From Treponema sp. (GTDB lineage Bacteria; Spirochaetota; Spirochaetia; Treponematales; Breznakiellaceae), in assembly GCA_009784975.1 (NCBI GenBank), contig WQXG01000018.1, positions 1-47,836 of the forward strand: a stretch of 47,836 bases of DNA, given 5' to 3'. The translations under genes were made by a program, and so were the position numbers. Of the stretch, positions 18,509 to 26,300 are shown one piece after another. The notes beneath the pieces were generated by a model. That model was not told where the DNA came from and made no database searches. It saw nothing but the letters and a program-made list of their open reading frames with translations. How positions within the stretch are numbered: position 1 is the stretch's first letter; each line of letters opens with the position of its first letter.

Positions 18509-20520
18509 TTTTTATTTTGGTCCCCGCCAATACTGTATTTTTTCTCGTCCGCGTTAACATCAACATCTTTTATTTCAGGCGCGTCTATACCCAAAAGAGA
18601 ACGGACATCTGCAAGAGTTTGAGGTCCTTTTGGCTCCCCTGTAAAATTTACAACCGCAAAAATACGGACAGGTTTAACTTTGCCTTTAACTGTAACAGAC
18701 GGCATTTCTTCGCAGATAAATCTGTCTCCTACAAGTTTCCATGTATCCTCTGATACAAGAATATCCGCGCCTAAAGGTTTAGTAAGCGACTCTATGCGGG
18801 AAGCAAGATTAACAGGATCGCCTATAACCGTATATTCCATTCTCATATCGCTTCCAAGCTGACCTGCTGTAACAATGCCGGAATTTATTCCGCATCCAAT
18901 GCGGATAAACGGAAAAGCGGGATCATCCGCTTTGCGGGATTTATTCAAATAGTAAAGCGCTTTGCGCATCATTAAGGCTGCTTTTACGCAGTTAAATGCA
19001 TCTTTACGCGGACTGCCCGCGCTATACGCCGTTCCCCAGTGAGCCATAACAGCATCGCCTATAAATTTGTCTACTACGCCGTTTGTTTTTTCTACACAGT
19101 CAACCATTTCTGTAAAATAACTGTTCAGCCAATGAACAATTTTATCTGATGCTTCCGCTCCGAAAAATTTGGAGAAACCTTCAGACTTTGCGGTAAAATC
19201 GCGGATGTCAGAAAAGAATACTGTCCCATGTTTCGGCAAACCGCCCGGTTTAATTTCTCCGCGCATTGCCTTAACCGCGATTTCCTTGTTTGTAAATCTG
19301 CCGAAAATATGCAGGGCAGAACACATCTTCTGGAAACTGGAAGTTAAAATTCCTATTTCATCCTTGCTTTGCGGTTTAAGATCATTTTGAAAATTTCCGT
19401 TTTCGATCTGCCGCGCAACTCCTGCCAGAGATTTAAGCGGAATGGAAATTGTTTTGGCAAAAAACCAGATAAAAATAATCGAGATACTTAAAACAGAAAT
19501 AGTTAAATAAATATTACGCCGTGTTGTTGCGGCTATTCCTTCAAAAACTTTATCGTACTCAATGCTTGTTATTACAACCGCGCCTGCAATATTCAATTTT
19601 GTGTATGCGACAAACATCCGCGTTTGCCCGCTTTCTTTATCTTCTATTTTTAACAAAGTTTTAAAAAACATACTTGCCCTGTCAATCAACGGTGAAATTT
19701 TTTCCAGTAAAGGCGTAAAAATTCCGCTGTTTTCACTGTAGTTGTATAAAATATCAAAATCCGCTTCCAGAAGCTGCTGTCTGTTTCGTTCTGTGCTGTC
19801 CAGTATATTCCTTATAACCTGTAAATGAGCTATATTTACGCCTTTTTTTACAAGTTCAGAATCTGCATGAGAAAGAATATCACCCGCGCCGTTTAATAAA
19901 TAAGTCTGATTTAATCCCATCCCGAAATTTTCATTCAAACTATCTGAAGAAAATAATACTCCTCCCACTCCTCCGCCCTGCCATGGAAAAAACAACGCCA
20001 AAAGCGGACGCGAAAAATGAGGCGCAGCGTTCTGCAGCAAAGTTTCTCCGCGAACAGCGCGGCCAAGTGCATCTCTTTGTTCTGCAAAAAAAGAAGTTGC
20101 CAGGTAATCATCAATTTCTCTTGAATGAAAAAATTGCTTATTTAAAAACAATTGTTCTCTTCTGCCGGAAGCGATAAAAAAAACTGCCGCTATCTGCGGA
20201 TTTTCCCCAAAGAAAAAATCTGCCGACTGCTGAATAATCCCCGGCTGCCCTGGCTGCCCTGTAGTTATATTTTGAATAAGGATCCTTGAGTTAGCCCGCA
20301 TATTTACAAGCACGGATTCCGCTTCCATTGCCGAACGGCGGTTAACTTCAAAGTTGTTTTCCTCCGCGGAAATCCGCAAATCTGCCTGAACCAGCAATGA
20401 AACCAGGGCAGTTATGGAACCAAGGGAAATAATAACAATAAACGATATAATCGTTATCAATTTAGCGCCAATCGAAAAACGTATCTTATCCATTTCGCGC
20501 CGCTTGTATTTTGTGCTCAT
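18505..20520 (-). CDS. Membrane class III adenylate/guanylate cyclase with extracytoplasmic sensor and HAMP
   Basis: A 671-residue protein. Helix 1 (about 20-45) and helix 2 (about 340-360) bound an extracytoplasmic sensor of about 300 residues, followed by HAMP (ISIPLKSLAGVARQIENGNF) and a cyclase domain. Metal-binding Asp residues lie in FFSDIRDFTAKSEG and KFIGDAVMAHWG, and the NxxxR transition-state motif is VNLASRIES. The KFIGD form is typical of bacterial adenylate cyclases. The start is uncertain: MSTKYKRRE or MDKIRFS ten codons later. It heads a three-gene operon with the FecR and barrel proteins, suggesting that envelope sensing is tied to cAMP production. Confidence 0.85.
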   Translation of the reverse strand: MSTKYKRREMDKIRFSIGAKLITIISFIVIISLGSITALVSLLVQADLRISAEENNFEVNRRSAMEAESVLVNMRANSRILIQNITTGQPGQPGIIQQSADFFFGENPQIAAVFFIASGRREQLFLNKQFFHSREIDDYLATSFFAEQRDALGRAVRGETLLQNAAPHFSRPLLALFFPWQGGGVGGVLFSSDSLNENFGMGLNQTYLLNGAGDILSHADSELVKKGVNIAHLQVIRNILDSTERNRQQLLEADFDILYNYSENSGIFTPLLEKISPLIDRASMFFKTLLKIEDKESGQTRMFVAYTKLNIAGAVVITSIEYDKVFEGIAATTRRNIYLTISVLSISIIFIWFFAKTISIPLKSLAGVARQIENGNFQNDLKPQSKDEIGILTSSFQKMCSALHIFGRFTNKEIAVKAMRGEIKPGGLPKHGTVFFSDIRDFTAKSEGFSKFFGAEASDKIVHWLNSYFTEMVDCVEKTNGVVDKFIGDAVMAHWGTAYSAGSPRKDAFNCVKAALMMRKALYYLNKSRKADDPAFPFIRIGCGINSGIVTAGQLGSDMRMEYTVIGDPVNLASRIESLTKPLGADILVSEDTWKLVGDRFICEEMPSVTVKGKVKPVRIFAVVNFTGEPKGPQTLADVRSLLGIDAPEIKDVDVNADEKKYSIGGDQNKK

Positions 20521-20629
20521 ATCTATATTATCGTGGTATTTTTGAGCTTAGTATAGAAGGAAAAGGGGGAATTTAGGCGATTTTAGGAAAAATTGCCCGG
20601 ATTTTGCGCCGGATTCATGCAAATACTTA

Positions 20630-21094
20630 TTACTTGCCGATAACATATCCTATTCCTCCGCTAATCACTGCTGTGACCGGGAGTGCTACCATTGTAAAAA
20701 TCCGCCAGAACTTTAACCTTCGTTCTGATCTCGCCGATAAGGCTGACTGCATCCTGTAGGTTTCTGACATTTCGTTCAGCCGCCCCCGTAATTCCGTCAG
20801 CAAGTTCTCTTGCTCTTGTATTATGTTCTCGTAACCGGCGATTAATATCCCGCTCGCGTTCAAGTTCGTTTTCAAGTCGTCCAATAATCTCTGTTGCTCT
20901 TCCGTGCTGGCTATGGTATCTGCTATCAAATTTTCCAGCGAGAGCAGATCGCTGTCCAGCGATGAAAAGTCCTGCGCAAAGACAGCCTGCGAGAAAAGCA
21001 AGGATAATGCAAAATATAAAATAACGTACCGGACGGCGCTGCTGTATCGCCTGATTGATTTTAGAGAAGATTTTCTGTAATGTTTGTTTTTCAT
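20630..21094 (-). CDS. Small exported coiled-coil protein with C-terminal TM (frame A of an overlapping pair)
   Basis: A 154-residue protein with a signal peptide (YVILYFALSLLFSQAVFA, residues 23-40), a long helical, coiled-coil-like stretch (LSLENLIADTIASTEEQQRL...QEQENLLTELRGRLNEMSETY) and a C-terminal transmembrane helix (FTMVALPVTAVISGGIGYVIG). It starts with ATG and has protein-like composition. The same DNA is open in another frame for almost its whole length (see the next entry). No family name is certain. By layout it recalls small phage lysis or holin-accessory proteins, but no other phage gene is nearby. Confidence 0.55.
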   Translation of the reverse strand: MKNKHYRKSSLKSIRRYSSAVRYVILYFALSLLFSQAVFAQDFSSLDSDLLSLENLIADTIASTEEQQRLLDDLKTNLNASGILIAGYENIIQEQENLLTELRGRLNEMSETYRMQSALSARSERRLKFWRIFTMVALPVTAVISGGIGYVIGK

Positions 21095-21098
21095 TCAA
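20661..21098 (-). CDS. Type II membrane coiled-coil protein (frame B of an overlapping pair)
   Basis: A 145-residue product if translation starts at a TTG 4 nt before the ATG of the other frame. It has one N-terminal transmembrane helix (FIFCIILAFLAGCLCAGLFIAG, residues 27-48) and an Arg/Glu-rich coiled coil (RLENELERERDINRRLREHN), ending VLADFYNGSTPGHSSD. It would be an N-in, C-out membrane protein, the topology of a phage i-spanin. Frame A lacks a lipobox Cys, so a classical Rz/Rz1 pair is not shown. One of the two frames may be an accidental ORF, yet both read like real proteins. Confidence 0.45.
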   Translation of the reverse strand: MNEKQTLQKIFSKINQAIQQRRPVRYFIFCIILAFLAGCLCAGLFIAGQRSALAGKFDSRYHSQHGRATEIIGRLENELERERDINRRLREHNTRARELADGITGAAERNVRNLQDAVSLIGEIRTKVKVLADFYNGSTPGHSSD

Positions 21099-21106
21099 TT
21101 TATACG

Positions 21107-21135
21107 AATATATGAATATTTGCGAGCTGCGTCAA
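21107..21135 (-). promoter_or_regulatory. Promoter for the overlapping ORF pair
   Basis: TTGACG and TATATT with a 17-bp spacer on the minus strand. The predicted start point is only a few bases before both the TTG and the ATG starts, leaving no room for a Shine-Dalgarno. Confidence 0.5.
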
Positions 21136-21138
21136 GCT

Positions 21139-21271
21139 TTTTTACCACGAACCATACGAACGGGGGGAGAGTTTGCTAAGAGCTCTCGCGGAGACGCAGA
21201 GGCGCTGAGGACGCGGAGGAAGAGAGGGAAGAATCTTTACCACGAACGGACACGAACGGGGGGGAGGGGAT
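21139..21271. repeat. R1-R2-R1 repeat block
   Basis: Two short R1 copies (ACCACGAACCATACGAACGG and ACCACGAACGGACACGAACG) flank an R2 copy beginning AGCTCTCGCGGAGACGCAGA and continuing with GCGCTGAGGACGCGGAGG. These lack the AACTTCGTTGGC-containing insert of the R1 copies at 1543 and 2283. No gene is seen in the block. Confidence 0.75.
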
Positions 21272-21328
21272 TTATTTTATTTTGTGTAGTTCTTCGTCGC
21301 TGTGGGCGCCTGCTACTTCTTTTTTTTG
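21272..21328 (-). pseudogene. C-terminal fragment of a second retropepsin-like protease gene
   Basis: On the minus strand this reads QKKEVAGAHSDEELHKIK then a stop, nearly the same as the last residues of the intact protease at 22024-22443 (QKEEVVGAHGDEELHKIK). The remainder is missing upstream, where the higA 3' end lies. It is a remnant of a duplicated or recombined copy. Confidence 0.7.
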
Positions 21329-21351
21329 GGGGAGCATAAATGGTACTGGCT

Positions 21352-21690
21352 TCAGGCGCCTTTTTTTTTGTTGTTGTAGACTGCTGGTTTTTCCGCTACT
21401 TGGTTGTAGGGGATTATCTCGTTTATTATGTATTCTTTTTTTTCTTTTTCGGATTCTAAATCGTAATAATTTTGAAGGTTTAACCAGAATTGCGCGGAAT
21501 TGCCGAAATATCTTGAAAGCCGCAGGGCTGTACCCGCCGTTAATTTTCGTGTCCCTTTGATTATTTGACTTAGGGCGGTTTGCTGTACTTTTATTTCTTT
21601 GCTTAATTTGTACGCCGATATCCCCAGAGGTTCCATAAACTCTTCCTGCAGTATGGTTCCCGGTTTAATTAGGTCTAATTTCTTTTTCAT
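21352..21690 (-). CDS. higA: HigA-family (XRE) antitoxin
   Basis: A 112-residue protein of the HigA/VapI addiction-module type: PGTILQEEFMEPLGISAYKLSKEI followed by an HTH (VQQTALSQIIKGTRKLTAGTALRLSRYFG) and AQFWLNLQNYYDLE, which are hallmark blocks. It binds its toxin and represses its own promoter. The ATG overlaps the HigB TGA by 4 bp. The lysine-rich C-terminus ends next to a protease-gene remnant. Confidence 0.9.
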   Translation of the reverse strand: MKKKLDLIKPGTILQEEFMEPLGISAYKLSKEIKVQQTALSQIIKGTRKLTAGTALRLSRYFGNSAQFWLNLQNYYDLESEKEKKEYIINEIIPYNQVAEKPAVYNNKKKGA

Positions 21691-21958
21691 AGCATTCTCC
21701 TAATGTCGGCATTCCCGTCCAGCCATTTAAAGGTGATTCTCCATTGGTCGTTTATCCGGATACTGCACAACCCTTCTTTGTCGCCTTTTAATTTTTCAAA
21801 ACGGTTACCGGGCGGTATACGTAAATCATTTTCATCCGTAGCGGCATGTATAATGAGTAATTTGCTTCTACCGCGTTGCAGTAATTCCGGGGTAATTTTT
21901 TTACCCTCTGGCGGTTGAACAACGCTTCGGTATCTTTGTCTCCAAAACTTTGTATCAT
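21687..21958 (-). pseudogene. higB: HigB-family toxin gene with a 1-nt deletion in a poly-A tract
   Basis: The N-terminus reads MIQSFGDKDTEALFNRQRVKK and the family-like remainder (TPELLQRGRSKLLIIHAATD through NDQWRITFKW to NADIRRML) continues in a different frame. The switch is at a run of seven A's (minus strand; plus T7 at 21896-21902); eight A's would restore a normal 90-residue HigB whose TGA overlaps higA by ATGA. As written, translation ends early after a few dozen wrong residues. Either the toxin is dead, or slippage on A7 restores some product, or the base is a sequencing error. HigB toxins are RelE-fold ribosome-dependent mRNases. Confidence 0.8.
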
Positions 21959-21978
21959 TTAAATACCTGCATTATGTC

Positions 21979-22007
21979 ATAGTATCGTACTTCGATAGTA
22001 TTGTCAA
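21979..22007 (-). promoter_or_regulatory. higBA promoter and probable operator
   Basis: TTGACA and TACTAT boxes with a 17-bp spacer. The spacer contains TATCG-N5-CGATA, a short inverted repeat well placed for HigA binding. The start codon lies about 14 nt past the expected start point. Confidence 0.65.
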
Positions 22008-22023
22008 GGGGCGGGGGTGGATT

Positions 22024-22443
22024 TTACTTGATTTTATGTAGTTCTTCGTCGCCGTGGGCGCCTACTACTTCTTCTTTTTGTGGGTGGATGATTAGGTCCA
22101 TGGCATCAAGAGGGATTTTGCCTAGTAATATGTTGTCTGCTTTGGGTAATACGATGGCGTCGCATGTAGCACGGCGATTTTTCCATTTGACTTCTACCGG
22201 TCCTGCAATGCTGTATTCTGTTATTTTGCCGTTTGCTAGCGTACCTGTTTTAGTTTCAATTTGTCTTTTTCTTAAACCTAGCTGCTGCCGTGTCGCTTCA
22301 TTGATAACCAATGTCCATGCATTTGTGTCTACTAACGCTTTGACTGTAGTTTGACGGATTTTATGGTTTTTGACTAATCCGGTTTCGGCTATCGCTTCAT
22401 CAGCTATATTTCTTAAGGTTATTTCTGTGTATACTGCGGACAT
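22024..22443 (-). CDS. Retropepsin-like (clan AA) aspartic protease
   Basis: A 139-residue protein; the start MSAVYTEITLRN has an AAGGA upstream, while the longer ORF runs back through the promoter. The active-site segment is ALVDTNAWTLVINEATRQQLG; families of this type normally have DTGA, so the Gly is replaced by Asn here. A second hydrophobic-hydrophobic-Gly flap region is seen as NILLGKIPLDAMDLII. It should be a homodimeric soluble protease if active. It sits alone between TA pairs, with its own promoter; a truncated second copy lies at 21272. Confidence 0.75.
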   Translation of the reverse strand: MSAVYTEITLRNIADEAIAETGLVKNHKIRQTTVKALVDTNAWTLVINEATRQQLGLRKRQIETKTGTLANGKITEYSIAGPVEVKWKNRRATCDAIVLPKADNILLGKIPLDAMDLIIHPQKEEVVGAHGDEELHKIK

Positions 22444-22462
22444 TGTTTTATTCCTTGGTACA

Positions 22463-22491
22463 AAGATATTTCTCGTACGTTTATTTGTCAA
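22463..22491 (-). promoter_or_regulatory. Promoter of the retropepsin-like gene
   Basis: TTGACA and TATCTT with a 17-bp spacer, followed by AAGGA and the ATG about 13 nt past the predicted start point. Confidence 0.6.
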
Positions 22492-22498
22492 GCAGGCA

Positions 22499-22756
22499 GG
22501 CGGGGTTGGGAGAAGACTCACACGGAGACACGGAGGAAGAAGAGGCACGGAGGGAAGATTTTGCGAAGAGTTCTCGCGGAGACGCAGGGGCGCTGAGAAC
22601 GCGGAGGAAGAAGGGAATAATTTTTTACCACGAACCGCCTAGAAACTTCGTTGGCAAAACACGAACGGAGGAAGAGGGGGAAGAGGTTGCGAGGAGTTCT
22701 CGCAGACCGCAAACCGAAGGTTTGAAGGAGACGCTGAGGACGCAGAGGGAAGAGGG
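22499..22756. repeat. R2-R1-R2 repeat block
   Basis: A stretch of AG-rich repeats (ACTCACACGGAGACACGGAG and AGTTCTCGCGGAGACGCAGG), an R1 copy with the AACTTCGTTGGC core at 22622-22672, then another R2 copy interrupted by a small hairpin (CAAACC-GAA-GGTTTG at 22710-22724). ORFs through this block are by-products of the repeats. Confidence 0.75.
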
Positions 22757-22760
22757 GCTT

Positions 22761-22934
22761 CTAAGAAAGTCTTCTTATTATTTTTTGCGCTAGAGGCTTT
22801 TTTATTTCTCTATGACGAGGTACAGCATCATAATTACCGGTTTTTGGATTTTTATACCAATCATGATCACTTCCATGCCGAATAAAAACAGCGCCATTTT
22901 TTTCGATTATTCGAATTAAATCTATTCGTTTCAC
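22761..22934 (-). CDS. hicA: HicA-family mRNA interferase toxin
   Basis: A 57-residue protein starting at GTG: KRIDLIRIIEKNGAVFIRHG, then SDHDWYKNPKTGNYDAVPRH and a basic tail. The double-stranded-RNA-binding-like fold with the active-site His in the HGSDH stretch is typical of HicA. The GTG overlaps the HicB TGA by 4 bp. The gene ends directly at the edge of the repeat block. Confidence 0.88.
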   Translation of the reverse strand: MKRIDLIRIIEKNGAVFIRHGSDHDWYKNPKTGNYDAVPRHREIKKPLAQKIIRRLS

Positions 22935-23134
22935 GCCGGCACTGTAATAAAACCTGTGCTTTCATGTACCGCAGCCTGAAAGTCGTCAAATTGCATAATA
23001 TCACCGTAAAGGGATAAAAGCATATCTTCGAGTTCTTTTATACTGTCACCTTGCGTCCAATAATCCGGATATTGATTCAAATAACCTATGAATCCGCCCT
23101 CTTTAGCTTCCCAAAAAGAATATGACAATTTCAT
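22931..23134 (-). CDS. hicB: HicB-family antitoxin (short form)
   Basis: A 67-residue protein: KLSYSFWEAKEGGFIGYLNQ followed by YPDYWTQGDSIKELEDMLLSLYGDI, the partial RNase-H-like HicB core. There is no C-terminal HTH or RHH DNA-binding domain, so it is the short type. An AGAGG lies before the ATG. Here the antitoxin precedes the toxin and is translationally coupled to it. Confidence 0.85.
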   Translation of the reverse strand: MKLSYSFWEAKEGGFIGYLNQYPDYWTQGDSIKELEDMLLSLYGDIMQFDDFQAAVHESTGFITVPA

Positions 23135-23150
23135 TTATTACCTCTAATTA

Positions 23151-23179
23151 ATTATAATGTTTTTTTTATTTTTTTGCAA
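23151..23179 (-). promoter_or_regulatory. hicBA promoter
   Basis: TATAAT with TTGCAA 17 bp upstream on the minus strand, within a T/A-rich stretch; the leader to the hicB ATG is about 10 nt. Confidence 0.6.
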
Positions 23180-23207
23180 TCATTTTCTCTAATTGAGCCA
23201 GCTTGAG

Positions 23208-23303
23208 CGAAGAGTTCTCGCGGAGACGCAGGGACGCAGAGGACGCGGAGGAAGAGGGGGAGGAATTTTTTACCACGAACCACGCTAACGGACACGAACC
23301 CGT
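23208..23303. repeat. R2-R1 repeat block
   Basis: AGTTCTCGCGGAGACGCAGG (R2) followed by ACCACGAACCACGCTAACGG (R1). The stretch from here to 23397 holds no gene I can support. Confidence 0.7.
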
Positions 23304-23397
23304 TGTTCTGTGTTCTTGCAAGAGTTTGTATGGTTAGTTTTTAAATTCTTTACTCTACTCTCCATTCTTTCTCCTCAAAAAGGCAGCGGCTATCATT

Positions 23398-26300
23398 TTA
23401 GTTTACGAAATGTTCAGGCCATGGTTGGGGATTGCCTACGCCTTTTAGGGATGGCATATAGCTACCTCCGTTCCACTGCCAAGTGTCAGTAAAGTCCCAT
23501 GTACTACCTGTAGTTGTGTTCCAATTGGCTGGGGTTGTCCATTGGGATTCTGTCATTATTTGTGCTGCGGTTAAATTTGTACCGTTATTAAGATTGTCAG
23601 GCGGATCGAAGACAGCGCCGTTAACTGTCAACTGCATTTCGTCCCAGGCGTAGTTGTTGGATAAAGTCATTACTAAACTTGAGCCTACTATACGTCCAAT
23701 ATCATCATAAGAACTGGCAATACTCCGGTTTAACGCTAAGTTGTTGGTTATAGTTGGAGTTCCGGTGCTACCGCTATAACTACCAAATAGACCTCCAACA
23801 GAAGAAGCACCTTTTACATTGCTTATGGTGTAGCAGTTTTGAACTATAACATTATCATTGCGACTTATATAACCAACCACACCACCTGTTCCGACATCAC
23901 CCTCAATATCACCTGTGGAGAAGCAATTTTCTATAATACCTTGACTCATCGATCCTACAATACCGCCGACAGAACCAGAACCAGTAATTTTGCCTGTAGA
24001 ATAGCAGTTTGCCACGACACCACCATTTAACTGTCCTGTAATTCCACCAATAATGGTAGTATTGGAATCGCCGGTTATATTACCGGTCGAATAGCTGTTT
24101 TTAATAACTCCGTTGTTAAAACCCGCTATTCCGCCTAGAGAACCATCTTGCCATAAACCTACAATCATTACATCAGTATTACAATTTTTAACAGTACCTC
24201 CATCAGAGTTTCTATATACTATACCGCCAGCGGTACCATATTCTAAAACGTCGATTCGACCTGAAACAAAACAATTATCAATCGTTCCTGAATTTGTGCC
24301 TGCAATCCCGCCGGTAAAACTAGAAGTGATCTGAACTTCTACAAGTCTTACATTCTTTATAACACCTCCGTTACCGATACTTCTGAATAAAGCAATATTA
24401 AAAGCGGCGGGGTCATCGAAATATAAATTAAGATTTGTAATTTCCAACCCGTTGCCGTTGAAACTACCTGTAAAATTACCTGGTCCAATCGGGGTAAAAT
24501 CTACACCCGACATCGGTATATTATCTGTCTGAATATAATGGGCAGAGAGATTGTTTTCGACACCTTGCAATCCGGCAGGGGTGTTAACTTTAATAGCCAG
24601 CGCAAGCCTGCCGCCTGTCACCGATACCACTTGCCTAAGCGCTGTGTCATCTGCGTGGAAATATTGGGCATGCGATTCGTCTGCGCCGTTTTGCACGAAT
24701 ACGCCGTTATTATCGCCGTTGTTTACGTTTACCTGCATACCGGCATTGGGGGCAGATGTTCCAATGGTTATAAATTTGCCGTTTGCCAGATGTACATTGT
24801 TTGGAACTGGAGTGGTCGCGCCATTTGTATTCCCAAAAATTTTCGCGGTACCGCCGAGAATCAATCTGCCTTGATTTCCAGGTAAAAGTTCAAAGAAAGC
24901 GACACCGCCGCCGCTAGTCACCGCTTTATTCGCATCCTCTTGCAAGTCTCCGCCAATTAAACCGCCGCTCATATTGAATTCAGAATCAACCACAAATATC
25001 CCGCCGCCGTTGCTCGCAGTATTTCCTGATATTTTACCGTCATACATATTTACAGTACTAAATCTTTCGGCTGTACCGGTTATATTAATCCCGCCTCCGG
25101 CGCGTTTCGCATCATTACCTGAAATAACACCATTGTAAATATTTACAGTACCGTTATCAGACATATGTATTCCGCCGCCGTCACCGGCTGTGTTATCTGA
25201 AATCCTGCCGCCATGCATATTAAAAACAGCAGAATAAGTGACAGTTACACCGCCGCCAACTTTGAAAACATTTTCGGGCAGAGGAGCATTTTCGTCTTTT
25301 GCTGTATTGCCGGTTATCTGCCCGCCTGTCATTGTAAAATTAACTTTTCCACTGGTGCCGGAACCAGCGATGTAAACACCGCCGGAATTTCCTGTTGCCA
25401 AGTTACCGGTTATTGTCCCGCCGTCCATAATGAAAGTGCCGTCAATCAAATACACTGCACCGCCAATACTTGCACGATTATTTTGCAAGACAGCACCGGC
25501 TCTCATTGTAAAATGACCGCCTGAGTTTACTTTTACAAGCGTGGCTTGGTTATCGGTAAATTCTATAGGAACACCAGAATTATCTTCCTCGTATCCACCG
25601 TCAATTATAATGTTCTCTAAAATCAATCTTGCGCCATTTCCTACAATAAACAAACCGCCGAAATCGGTTTCTGAAATTGAGGTATTCTCTCTACCCCGGA
25701 AAATCGTAAATGTGCAATCTTCGCAGTTTTCAGTTGAAGCGTGAGTTGAACACGGTTTACTCTTAATCGTGAGCGTTATATCACCCGACTTTGCGGGAAT
25801 AAAAACATTGAGGTCTTCCAGAGTAATATCATGTGGAACATAGATTGCCATGCTGTCGGAGCCGTCTCTGTACTCATTAATTTTATCCATGAAGTTAAAT
25901 ATTTCCGCCTCCACCAAAACCCCATTTGCGTTAATTTCATACTTAGGTTTTATCGGAGTAGACAGCGAGCCATTAAAGTACCCAAGACTGCCGTTAATTC
26001 TTGCGATAATTGCAGGAGAGGTGCCGGTTGCCAGTATCTGTACATCTTTCCAATCACCGGCATCTCCAAATAAATCAAGCGTCCCGATTGTCCCGCTCCA
26101 GTCGGCATCGATTTCTATGGGATTGGAAAAGCTAGAAGAATATAAAACAGCAATTTTACCAATTACGGCTGACCCCGACAAGGAGAGTTTGTTGAAGTTG
26201 GATAACACAACATCGCCGTGACCGCCGGTGTTTCCGGTAATGCTTCCGCCTGACATATTAATTTCGGAATCTTCCAAATAAACGGCACCACCATTCCCAT

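Noticed and set aside
20630-23134. Prophage remnant
   Set aside because: Apart from the spanin-like overlap there is no capsid, tail, terminase, integrase or att site.
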